From contig JBDRNO010000135.1 of NCBI GenBank assembly GCA_043811005.1, positions 1-20,456 on the forward strand: a stretch of 20,456 bases of DNA, read 5' to 3'. Position 1 is the first letter of the stretch. Each line of letters opens with the position of its first letter. The notes under the pieces were generated by a model. That model had not been told where the DNA came from and made no database searches. It worked only from the letters and a program-made list of their open reading frames with translations. This document shows, one piece after another, positions 1-5,710 of the stretch. The translations under genes and the position numbers were made by a program. The stretch comes from JBDRNO01 sp043811005. GTDB taxonomy: Bacteria; Bacteroidota; Bacteroidia; NORP154.

Positions 1-398
1 AACTGATTTGGTAAATAACGAATTATTTAATAAAATTGTACCATATTTGAAGTTGGGGGAATAACTAATAAAAAGAGATCATAACTTCTAAAAAATCAGT
101 TACTTAAAATGAAGTGAAGCAAAACAAAATATAGTTACTAGGTACTGGGTACTGGTTTGTTGGATATTGGATATGTGAAATTTTTCACATAAAAGGACTG
201 ACTAACCGATTAACTGAAAACGGACTACCGAAACCCGATAAACCGAATTTTGAATATCGAATGCCGAATAAAGCAAACCTATAATCATGATGCCCAGAAC
301 CCAGTACCAAGAACCCAGAACCTGATTATTTAATGCAAAAAGATTGATGCTAATATATACTTTAATTAAAATATTAAAAACCTTATATAATTAAAAAA
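1..398. other. Gene-free region with imperfect inverted repeat
   Basis: No credible coding region on either strand. The stretch is A/T rich with low-complexity tracts. An arm at 141-155 (GGTACTGGGTACTGG) is matched in inverted orientation, 14 of 15 bases, at 294-308. Inside lie a perfect 8-bp hairpin at 173-190 (ATGTGAAA / TTTCACAT), a TTGGATATTGG-like tract near 160 weakly mirrored by ATATCGAATGCCGAA near 254-268, and several degenerate ACCGA units at about 200-245. No Bacteroidota-type promoter was recognised in front of the gene at 399. Confidence 0.6.
141..308. repeat. MITE-like inverted-repeat element (168 bp)
   Basis: Terminal arms 141-155 and 294-308 are inverted copies with one mismatch. 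Two further internal sections (the 173-190 hairpin and the TTGGATATTGG / CCGAATGCCGAA-like tracts) also fold back on each other. There is no ORF inside and no clear target-site duplication outside. It may be a non-coding repeat of the host genome or two opposed low-complexity tracts; one copy cannot decide. Confidence 0.4.
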
Positions 399-1538
399 AT
401 GGACTTCAGTTACAATGAAAATCAGCAAATGATAGAGGGAATGATCCGCGACTTTGGCGAAAAACATATTAAGCCAAAGATGATGGAGTGGGATGAGACA
501 CAAAAATTCCCTGTTGATCTTTTTAAAAAATTAGGTGAATTGGGTTTAATGGGAGTTCTGGTACCTCTTGAGTATGGAGGAGCGGGCTTTGATTATATGG
601 AATATATAACATCCATCGTTGAGCTGTCAAAGATTGACGGCTCTATCGGTCTTTCAATGGCTGCCCACAATTCCTTATGCACCAACCACATCCTCATGTA
701 TGGGAACGAGGAGCAAAAGAAAAAATGGCTGCCAAAATTAGCCACCGGTGAATGGATAGGCGCCTGGGCTTTAACAGAACCCAATACCGGCTCTGATGCC
801 CTGAACATGAAAACCACCGCTGTTGAGGACGGAGACCATTGGATTATCAACGGCACCAAAAACTGGATCACTCACGGCACTTCGGGTGATATTACGGTTT
901 TGCTTACCCGCACTGGTAAACCCCGTGATTCACACGGTGTTACGGCTTTTGCCGTGGAAAAGGGCACACCAGGCATCACCGGAGGAAAAAAAGAAAATAA
1001 GCTGGGAATGAGAGCTTCTGAAACAACAGAGGTAATACTTGACAATTGCAGGGTTCATAAAGATAATATGCTGGGCGAAAAAGGCGAAGGATTCATCCAG
1101 GCAATGAAAGTGCTGGATGGAGGGAGGATCTCCATCGCATCCCTGGCTCTTGGAATTGCCAAAGGCGCTTATGAAGCTGCCGTTAAATATGCAAAAGAGA
1201 GAGAACAATTCGACCAGCCAATTGCTAACTTCCAGGTGATTGCCTTTAAGCTGGCTGATATGGCTGTTCAAATAGAAGCCGCTGAATTACTTACTTTCCA
1301 GGCAGCATACCTTAAAAATAAAGGCGAAAACTCTACTAAGGAATCTGCTATGGCAAAATATTATGCATCTGAAGTGTCTGTAAGAGTTGCAACCGATGCA
1401 ATACAGATATTTGGCGGCTATGGTTATACCAAAGATTTCCCAGTTGAAAAATACTACCGCGATTCTAAACTTTGCACTATCGGTGAAGGAACTACTGAAA
1501 TTCAGAAGCTTGTTATTTCCAACCAGATCTTAAAATAA
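399..1538 (+). CDS. Acyl-CoA dehydrogenase, short-chain/butyryl type
   Basis: A 379-residue FAD-dependent acyl-CoA dehydrogenase, expected to oxidise a fatty acyl-CoA to the trans-2-enoyl-CoA and pass electrons to electron transfer flavoprotein. The full family layout is visible: an N-terminal helical domain (1-120), a middle beta domain with the signature LTEPNTGSD at 125-133, and a C-terminal helical domain. The candidate catalytic base is Glu363 in IGEGTTEIQ, the position used by short- and medium-chain enzymes. The segment LDGGRISIASLALGIA (239-254) is typical of butyryl-CoA dehydrogenase relatives. The ATG at 399 gives the normal family start and length. The gene stands alone upstream of the rpsU promoter. 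Chain-length preference is inferred from family resemblance only. Its relative at 19163-20299 is a different subtype, not a recent duplicate. Confidence 0.95.
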   Translation: MDFSYNENQQMIEGMIRDFGEKHIKPKMMEWDETQKFPVDLFKKLGELGLMGVLVPLEYGGAGFDYMEYITSIVELSKIDGSIGLSMAAHNSLCTNHILMYGNEEQKKKWLPKLATGEWIGAWALTEPNTGSDALNMKTTAVEDGDHWIINGTKNWITHGTSGDITVLLTRTGKPRDSHGVTAFAVEKGTPGITGGKKENKLGMRASETTEVILDNCRVHKDNMLGEKGEGFIQAMKVLDGGRISIASLALGIAKGAYEAAVKYAKEREQFDQPIANFQVIAFKLADMAVQIEAAELLTFQAAYLKNKGENSTKESAMAKYYASEVSVRVATDAIQIFGGYGYTKDFPVEKYYRDSKLCTIGEGTTEIQKLVISNQILK

Positions 1539-1539
1539 T

Positions 1540-1570
1540 TTTGAATTAATAAATCATTACCGTATCTTTG
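1540..1570 (+). promoter_or_regulatory. Promoter for rpsU-xerC-hpf
   Basis: TTTG at 1540-1543, a 19-nt spacer, then TATCTTTG at 1563-1570 match the Bacteroidota sigma consensus (TTTG, about 19-21 nt, TAnnTTTG). Transcription would start a few bases after 1570, leaving a leader of about 35 nt before the ATG at 1611. The -33 element touches the stop codon of the upstream gene, so rpsU is probably transcribed independently of it. Confidence 0.7.
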
Positions 1571-1610
1571 CCACCCCAAAAAAAAACATACATACAAAAA
1601 ATAAAATTAT

Positions 1611-1802
1611 ATGATCATTATTCCAATCAATGAAAGCGATACAATAGAAAGAGCTTTAAAAAAATACAAAAAAAAGTTTGAAAAGACAGGTGTAATAAGG
1701 GAGTTAAGAGAAAGGCAGCAATTTACAAAACCTTCCATTATAAAAAGGAATAGCAAGCAAAAAGCTATTTACGTAAGAAAAATACAGGAACTAGAAATGT
1801 AG
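1611..1802 (+). CDS. rpsU: 30S ribosomal protein S21
   Basis: A 63-residue highly basic protein of the small ribosomal subunit. S21 sits near the 3' end of 16S rRNA on the 30S platform and assists mRNA engagement. The typical features are present: MIIIPINESDTIERALKKYKKKFEKTG at the N terminus (described here by its pattern of Ile/Pro then Lys/Arg-rich helix), RELRERQQFTKPS at about 30-42, and a Lys/Arg-rich C-terminal helix. Length is normal for Bacteroidota. The gene follows a strong promoter and leads the rpsU-xerC-hpf cluster, an order common in the phylum. Confidence 0.95.
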   Translation: MIIIPINESDTIERALKKYKKKFEKTGVIRELRERQQFTKPSIIKRNSKQKAIYVRKIQELEM

Positions 1803-1828
1803 TTGTTCATGTGTCAAAAAAATTCACC

Positions 1829-1859
1829 CGAAAAGTATAACCTTTTGAAGTTATTTTCG
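1829..1859 (+). other. Imperfect hairpin between rpsU and xerC
   Basis: CGAAA (1829-1833) pairs with TTTCG (1855-1859) and ATAAC pairs with GTTAT, with a short bulge and a loop of CTTTTGAA. It is followed by GTTTAAG rather than a clean T tract. It could be an mRNA processing or attenuation structure, or chance in A/T-rich DNA. Confidence 0.3.
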
Positions 1860-1892
1860 TTTAAGTAAGAAAGAAATTCCCCTCCTTTTTGT

Positions 1893-2840
1893 ATGCATAG
1901 AAACAATTTTTTTCAGTATCTCCAATATGAGAAACGTTATTCTCCACATACAATTCTTGCCTATAAAAGTGATTTGAATCAATTTTATTCCTTTCTCAAC
2001 CATGCTTATCAATTAGATGAGATTAAAGAGGTAAATCATCAGATCATCCGCTCATGGATTGTGAGTTTAATGGAAACCCGGATTTCTCCCCGTTCTGTTA
2101 ACCGGAAAATTACGGTTCTCAAATCATATTATAAATTCTTGTTGAGGGAAAAAGCGGTGAATAAAAACCCTATGGTTAAAATTCTCGCCCCTAAAACATC
2201 CAAAAAACTTCCACCCTTTGTAGAAAAAGCCAAAATGGACATGCTCCTTGATAGTGTAGATTTCGGTGACGGATATACTGCCATAAGGGATAAATTGATC
2301 CTCGAAATGCTTTATTCAACAGGTATTCGCTTGTCCGAATTGATTAACCTTAAAATAAATGATGTAGATATATTTAATAGCACTATTAAAGTTCTTGGAA
2401 AAAGAAATAAAGAGCGCATAATACCTTTCGGCAATAATCTAAAAAAAATAATTGCGGATTATATAGAAAAGAAAGCGGATGTTATTGCGTGCCTGGGCGC
2501 AAGTTCTCCATCTCCACCAGCTGGCGGAAGGAACGGCCAGTCCCGTACCGAAGGTCTGGAGGAGGGGTTATTTTTTCTTACAGGAAAAGGTGAAAAAATG
2601 TACCCTAAGCTCGTTTATCGAATTGTAAATAACTATCTTAGTAAAGTTACGACAATATATAAAAAAAGCCCTCATATTCTTAGGCATACTTTTGCCACAC
2701 ACATGTTAAATAATGGAGCGGATTTAAATGCGGTTAAAGAATTGTTGGGACATTCAAACTTGTCGGCAACCCAGATTTATACACATAATACCATAGAAAA
2801 ATTAACAAAAATATACAAACTTGCTCATCCTAGATCCTGA
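1893..2840 (+). CDS. xerC: Tyrosine recombinase of the XerC/XerD family
   Basis: A 315-residue site-specific tyrosine recombinase, likely the chromosome dimer-resolution enzyme acting at dif. It has a SAM-like DNA-binding N-terminal domain (about 1-90) and a catalytic domain (about 110-310). All catalytic residues are visible: Arg146 (STGIRLSEL), Lys170 (VLGKRNKER), His261 and Arg264 (HILRHTF), His287 (LLGHSNL) and the nucleophile Tyr296 (QIYTH). Location between rpsU and hpf is the usual Bacteroidota context, so this is a housekeeping gene rather than an integrase of a mobile element. Oddity: residues about 200-224 are extra relative to relatives, encoded by a GC-rich insertion. The Lys170-His261 spacing is 91 residues against 72 in E. 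coli XerD. Whether it corresponds to XerC or XerD cannot be settled here. Confidence 0.93.
   Translation: MHRNNFFQYLQYEKRYSPHTILAYKSDLNQFYSFLNHAYQLDEIKEVNHQIIRSWIVSLMETRISPRSVNRKITVLKSYYKFLLREKAVNKNPMVKILAPKTSKKLPPFVEKAKMDMLLDSVDFGDGYTAIRDKLILEMLYSTGIRLSELINLKINDVDIFNSTIKVLGKRNKERIIPFGNNLKKIIADYIEKKADVIACLGASSPSPPAGGRNGQSRTEGLEEGLFFLTGKGEKMYPKLVYRIVNNYLSKVTTIYKKSPHILRHTFATHMLNNGADLNAVKELLGHSNLSATQIYTHNTIEKLTKIYKLAHPRS
2490..2564 (+). repeat. GC-rich in-frame insertion inside xerC
   Basis: About 75 nt with roughly 64% G+C (48 of 75 counted) in an otherwise A/T-rich gene, encoding CLGASSPSPPAGGRNGQSRT plus a few residues. It contains the near-palindrome TCCACCAGCTGGCGGA centred on CCAGCTGG and a second one, GGAACGGCCAGTCC. 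CT-rich sequence at the left end is partly mirrored by CTGGAGGAGG at the right. It keeps the frame and lies in the loop between Lys170 and His261. The edges are approximate. Confidence 0.65.
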
Positions 2841-2873
2841 ATACTTAATATATGTATAAATTTACATAAAAAC

Positions 2874-2905
2874 ATTAAGAACATAGCTGCTCTATTTAAT
2901 TAAAA
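2874..2905. repeat. Intergenic motif copy 1 (ATTAAGAACATA)
   Basis: ATTAAGAACATA at 2874-2885, followed by CTATTTAATTAAAA, is shared with the rplK-rplA spacer (identical first 12 bases, 7169-7180) and, less closely, with the rplA-rplJ spacer. Function unknown. Confidence 0.4.
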
Positions 2906-3039
2906 ATTATGGATCGGGGATTGGGAAAAAAGTTATTTAAATTAGCGATAGAAGTAATAAAAAATTTTAAGGAATATAAAAAACACTCCAGAAATTACTG
3001 TGATTAAATACCAGTTAACAATAATAAATAACCAAAATA

Positions 3040-3049
3040 ATGGGGAGGT
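3040..3049 (+). promoter_or_regulatory. Shine-Dalgarno-like site before hpf
   Basis: The segment TGGGGAGGTAATCAATG places a GGAGG core about 6-7 nt before the hpf start. Most other genes here have A/T-rich leaders with no such core, so hpf may be translated in a distinct way or simply hold an ancestral site. Confidence 0.55.
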
Positions 3050-3054
3050 AATCA

Positions 3055-3354
3055 ATGAAAGTTAAAATTCATTCTATCCGCTTTGATGCAGATAACGACT
3101 TGCTGAAGTTTATTAAGGGTAAAATTGATAAATTAAAACTTTTTAATAATCAAATAATAAATAGTGAAGTTTTTCTTCGTGTAAATAAATCAAGTAAAAC
3201 TGACAACAAAGTTGCTGAAATAAGAATAAACGTCCCAGGCAAAGAATTATTTGCAAAAAAACAAGGTAAATCTTTCGAGGAAGCAACAGATGCTGCAGTA
3301 GAAGCTCTTCGCAGACAATTGAAAAAGCATAAAGAAAAATTTAAAAGGGAATAG
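3055..3354 (+). CDS. hpf: Ribosome hibernation promoting factor (HPF/YfiA, short form)
   Basis: A 99-residue protein of the HPF/RaiA family, which binds the mRNA/tRNA channel of the 30S subunit and stores or stabilises inactive ribosomes in slow growth. It shows the beta-alpha-beta-beta-beta-alpha pattern: KVKIHSIRFDADNDLLKFIKGKIDKL (N-terminal strand and helix, residues 2-27), central strands EVFLRV and VAEIRINVPG, then a Lys-rich C-terminal helix from about 74. It lacks the C-terminal dimerisation domain of long HPF, so it is the short form. The ATG at 3055 is supported by GGGGAGGT just upstream, a strong Shine-Dalgarno-like sequence uncommon in this window. It closes the rpsU-xerC-hpf cluster. 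Confidence 0.92.
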   Translation: MKVKIHSIRFDADNDLLKFIKGKIDKLKLFNNQIINSEVFLRVNKSSKTDNKVAEIRINVPGKELFAKKQGKSFEEATDAAVEALRRQLKKHKEKFKRE

Positions 3355-3657
3355 AGCAGCTATAATATTAAATTCCAGTATCTATTCATCCTATTTTGAA
3401 ATTGCGAATAACTTCTAATTCCTAAATAGTTAAAGTACCAGCTTATACTTACATAAAAATTGCTACATAAAAAAAAGCAAATTAAGTTTTGTATATAAAT
3501 AATAAATTTTATACATTTGCAAACTTTTTGGAGGGGGTGATTTTCCTTGAATTTTAATAGCATAATAACATTGAACCCGCCAATGTAATACAGTTGGTCA
3601 TTCCGATAATATTGGACCGACATGCCATTGCAGATTAACAGGTGAGGGTCCCGACAT
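3355..3657 (+). promoter_or_regulatory. tRNA-tuf operon leader with strong promoter
   Basis: A gene-free stretch. TTTG at 3488-3491, a 20-nt spacer and TACATTTG at 3512-3519 fit the Bacteroidota promoter consensus. A purine tract, GGAGGGGGTGA, follows at 3530-3540, with a TTG-started 13-codon frame at 3547-3588 spaced like a translated leader, although this is speculative. From 3579 the leader contains degenerate copies of the 5' part of tRNA-Thr. Nothing recognisable lies between 3355 and 3485. Confidence 0.65.
3579..3600 (+). pseudogene. Degenerate 5' fragment of tRNA-Thr
   Basis: GCCAATGTAATACAGTTGGT plus CA matches the first 22 bases of the intact tRNA-Thr(UGU) gene at 19 of 22 positions, but the rest of the tRNA fails to follow. 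A second weaker start, ATGCCATTGCAG, occurs at 3622-3633 and is preceded by CCGACATGCCA, which recurs immediately before and at the true tRNA start (3651-3661). Confidence 0.6.
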
Positions 3658-3731
3658 GCCAATGTAGCTCAGTTGGTCAGAGCAGCTGATTTGTAATCAG
3701 CTGGTCGGGGGTTCGAATCCCTCCATTGGCT
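3658..3731 (+). tRNA. tRNA-Thr (anticodon UGU)
   Basis: The acceptor stem GCCAATG/CATTGGC pairs perfectly, the D arm is AGCTCAGTTGGTCAGAGC, the anticodon loop TTTGTAA gives TGT at 3692-3694, and the T loop is GTTCGAATC. No CCA is encoded. It is the first of four tRNAs before tuf, the equivalent of E. coli thrU. Confidence 0.95.
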
Positions 3732-3747
3732 CTTAAAGCATACCGGG

Positions 3748-3787
3748 ATTATCAGCCGGTCGGGAAGTTGAATCTATTCATTGGATC
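3748..3787 (+). pseudogene. Degenerate 3' half of tRNA-Thr
   Basis: This 40-base segment aligns without gaps to the 3' half of the adjacent tRNA-Thr(UGU) (from the anticodon-loop GT through the acceptor 3' strand) with 29 of 40 identities. ATCAGC.GGTCGGG and CATTGG are kept, while the T-loop and T-stem are altered. No 5' half precedes it. Confidence 0.6.
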
Positions 3788-3815
3788 ATGTTCATTATAA
3801 GAATGATACCAAGCA

Positions 3816-3897
3816 GGGGAGATACCGAAGCGGTCAAACGGGGCAGACTGTAAATCTGTTGGCAAAGCCTTCGTAGGTTCGAATCCTGCTCTCCCCA
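3816..3897 (+). tRNA. tRNA-Tyr (anticodon GUA)
   Basis: A class II tRNA with a long variable arm. Acceptor stem GGGGAGA/TCTCCCC, anticodon loop CTGTAAA with GTA, variable arm around TTGGCAAAGCCTTCG, T loop GTTCGAATC. CCA is not encoded. It corresponds to E. coli tyrU in the conserved cluster. Confidence 0.95.
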
Positions 3898-3903
3898 CAA
3901 AAT

Positions 3904-3968
3904 CATTTATTGATTTTGTGATTTGGAGATTGAATAAATCACAATAAATAAAATAAAATCAATAAATG
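3904..3968 (+). other. Long hairpin in the Tyr-Gly tRNA spacer
   Basis: CATTTATTGATTTT (3904-3917) pairs perfectly over 14 bp with AAAATCAATAAATG (3955-3968). A further 7 bp inside, GTGATTT (3918-3924) with AAATCAC (3936-3942), closes an 11-nt loop, with a 12-nt bulge on the right. An alternative local hairpin (3898-3918, 8 bp) competes with it. It is plausibly a processing structure separating the two tRNAs. Confidence 0.6.
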
Positions 3969-3973
3969 AACCT

Positions 3974-4046
3974 GCGGTGATAGCTCAGTTGGTAGAGCAT
4001 CAGCCTTCCAAGCTGAGGGTCGCGGGTTCGAATCCCGTTCGCCGCT
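3974..4046 (+). tRNA. tRNA-Gly (anticodon UCC)
   Basis: Acceptor stem GCGGTGA/TCGCCGC, D arm AGCTCAGTTGGTAGAGC, anticodon loop CTTCCAA with TCC, T loop GTTCGAATC. The sequence continues CCA at 4047-4049, so this is the only tRNA in the window whose CCA end could be encoded, possibly by chance. It is the equivalent of E. coli glyT. Confidence 0.95.
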
Positions 4047-4058
4047 CCAACACATTTG

Positions 4059-4150
4059 GTGATTTAGTGATTTCATTATTTAGCAGGAATAAAATTATAA
4101 AATTAGATTTACATTTGAAAAAACATTAAATCGTAAAATCAGCAAATCAC
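4059..4150 (+). other. Inverted repeat in the Gly-Thr tRNA spacer
   Basis: GTGATTTAGTGATTT (4059-4073) and AAATCAGCAAATCAC (4136-4150) are inverted copies at 13 of 15 positions and bracket nearly the whole spacer. The GTGATTT/AAATCAC stem is the one also used in the preceding Tyr-Gly spacer. TACATTTG at 4110-4117 inside resembles a -7 box but has no convincing -33 partner. Confidence 0.5.
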
Positions 4151-4156
4151 TGATAT

Positions 4157-4229
4157 GCCCTTGTAGCTCAGTTGGTAGAGCAACTCCATGGTAAGGAGTA
4201 GGTCAGTGGTTCGAATCCGCTCATGGGCT
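4157..4229 (+). tRNA. tRNA-Thr (anticodon GGU)
   Basis: D arm AGCTCAGTTGGTAGAGC, anticodon loop ATGGTAA with GGT at 4190-4192, T arm AGTGG/CCGCT around TTCGAAT. The acceptor stem GCCCTTG/CATGGGC contains a T-T mismatch at the fifth pair (4161 with 4224), while the other pairs are sound. No CCA is encoded. It sits directly before tuf, like E. coli thrT. Confidence 0.93.
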
Positions 4230-4330
4230 CTATAAAATTAAAATAAGAATACATAATATAATTAACCCATATTAAACCATTTAATAATCACATTAATCCG
4301 TATAAACGGGATAAAAACAAAAATTAAGTC

Positions 4331-5518
4331 ATGGCAAAAGAAAAATATAATCGTTCCAAACCACACGTTAATATAGGAACGATTGGTCACGTAGATCATG
4401 GAAAAACAACCTTAACGGCTGCTATCACACAGGTACTGGCAAAAAAGGGGCTGTCTGTAATAAGGTCATTTGACTCAATAGATAACGCACCCGAAGAGAA
4501 AGAAAGAGGTATAACAATCAATACAGCGCACATTGAATATGAAACAGAAAACAGGCACTATGCACATGTTGACTGCCCGGGACACGCAGACTATGTTAAA
4601 AACATGGTGACAGGAGCAGCTCAAATGGACGGTACTATCTTAGTAGTTGCCGCTGATGATGGACCTATGCCTCAAACCAGGGAGCATATCCTTCTCGCCC
4701 GCCAAGTTGGTGTACCGGAGATAGTTGTTTATATGAACAAGGTTGATCTGGTAGATGATGAAGAACTCCTTGAATTAGTAGAAATGGAGATACGAGAACT
4801 ATTATCATTCTACGAATTTGACGGAGATAATATTCCCGTTATTCGCGGTTCAGCATTAAAAGCTCTGAATGGGGATCCGAAGGAAGAGGATATAGTATTA
4901 GAATTATTGAAGGCTGTTGATGAGTATATTCCCATTCCTCTAAGAGACACTGAAAAAGATTTCCTGATGCCTGTTGAGGATGTTTTCTCTATTACCGGCA
5001 GGGGTACAGTAGGCACGGGAAGGATTGAAACGGGTGTTATTAACACAGGAGATGAAGTTGTTATGATCGGTATGGGGGCTGAAGGAAGAAAAACCGTTGT
5101 GACAGGAGTAGAGATGTTTAGAAAAATATTAGACAGGGGTGAGGCAGGTGATAATGTAGGATTATTATTACGAGGGGTTGATAAAGATGAAATTAGTAGG
5201 GGAATGGTAATTGCCAAGCCAGGTTCTATTACACCTCACACAGAATTCAAAGGTGAAGTGTATGTATTAAAAAAAGAAGAGGGAGGACGCCATACTCCTT
5301 TTCATTCTAAATATCGTCCACAGTTTTTCTTAAGGACAACTGATGTAACTGGAGAAGTTTTTTTAGAAAAAGGCAGAGAAATGGTAATGCCTGGTGATAA
5401 TGTTACTGTAAATGTTAAACTAATTTCCCCAGTTGCGATGAATAAAGGTTTACGATTCGCAATTCGCGAGGGAGGAAGGACTATTGGCGCAGGTAAGGTG
5501 ACTGAAATAATTAAGTAA
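4331..5518 (+). CDS. tuf: Elongation factor Tu
   Basis: A 395-residue translational GTPase that delivers aminoacyl-tRNA to the ribosomal A site as a ternary complex with GTP. The G motifs are visible: GHVDHGKT (P loop, 19-26), the switch I region ending RGITINTAH (59-67), DCPGH (81-85) with the catalytic His85, and NKVD (136-139). Domains II and III follow from about residue 205, including GRIETG and the C-terminal REGGRTIGAGKVTEI. Length is standard. The gene is the first protein gene after four tRNAs and is followed by tRNA-Trp and secE, so it is probably co-transcribed with the tRNAs whose products it carries. The ATG at 4331 gives the family-standard MAKEKY start. Confidence 0.98.
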   Translation: MAKEKYNRSKPHVNIGTIGHVDHGKTTLTAAITQVLAKKGLSVIRSFDSIDNAPEEKERGITINTAHIEYETENRHYAHVDCPGHADYVKNMVTGAAQMDGTILVVAADDGPMPQTREHILLARQVGVPEIVVYMNKVDLVDDEELLELVEMEIRELLSFYEFDGDNIPVIRGSALKALNGDPKEEDIVLELLKAVDEYIPIPLRDTEKDFLMPVEDVFSITGRGTVGTGRIETGVINTGDEVVMIGMGAEGRKTVVTGVEMFRKILDRGEAGDNVGLLLRGVDKDEISRGMVIAKPGSITPHTEFKGEVYVLKKEEGGRHTPFHSKYRPQFFLRTTDVTGEVFLEKGREMVMPGDNVTVNVKLISPVAMNKGLRFAIREGGRTIGAGKVTEIIK

Positions 5519-5544
5519 TTCGGCTCACCACGGGTACAGTTAAA

Positions 5545-5575
5545 GTGACAGAATAATGATCTTCCCGTCTGTCAC
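5545..5575 (+). other. Hairpin downstream of tuf
   Basis: GTGACAG (5545-5551) pairs perfectly with CTGTCAC (5569-5575) around a 17-nt loop. No T tract follows, so a role in processing between tuf and tRNA-Trp is more likely than intrinsic termination. Confidence 0.35.
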
Positions 5576-5597
5576 CAATGATAATCATAAATCTGAC

Positions 5598-5619
5598 CAA
5601 TTGGTTGATTACAGGTCTC
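5598..5619 (+). pseudogene. Degenerate fragment of tRNA-Trp
   Basis: CAATTGGT followed ten bases later by GGTCTC reproduces the D loop to anticodon-stem section of the intact tRNA-Trp just downstream, with 16-17 of 22-23 positions identical and the same spacing. The flanking sequence is not tRNA-like. Confidence 0.4.
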
Positions 5620-5637
5620 ACCGCCTGCTAAAAAAAT

Positions 5638-5710
5638 AGGTGAGTAGCTCAATTGGTAGAGCGCTGGTCTCCAAAACCAGAGGTTGCGGGTTCAATTCCT
5701 GCCTCACCTG
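5638..5710 (+). tRNA. tRNA-Trp (anticodon CCA)
   Basis: Acceptor stem AGGTGAG/CTCACCT with G discriminator, D arm AGCTCAATTGGTAGAGC, anticodon stem CTGGT/ACCAG with loop CTCCAAA and anticodon CCA at 5671-5673, T loop GTTCAATTC. No CCA end is encoded. A tRNA-Trp between tuf and secE is a conserved arrangement in Bacteroidota. Confidence 0.95.

Noticed and set aside
3360..3662. Open frame of 100 codons on the - strand before the tRNAs
   Set aside because: It lies across the promoter and tRNA-like leader, has a Cys/Ile/Tyr-rich composition with no family resemblance, and no plausible start context.
3748..3787. Attachment site of an integrated element at tRNA-Thr
   Set aside because: A partial 3' tRNA copy suggests attR, but no element lies between it and the intact gene, 5' fragments also exist upstream, and the nearby recombinase is a housekeeping Xer protein.
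3579..3787. Split or permuted tRNA gene
   Set aside because: The complete tRNA-Thr(UGU) is intact and continuous, and the fragments are too diverged to form a working molecule.
4110..4117. Internal promoter for tRNA-Thr(GGU)-tuf (TACATTTG)
   Set aside because: The -7 type match is good but no TTTG or TTG lies at the expected upstream distance, so it was not listed as a promoter.
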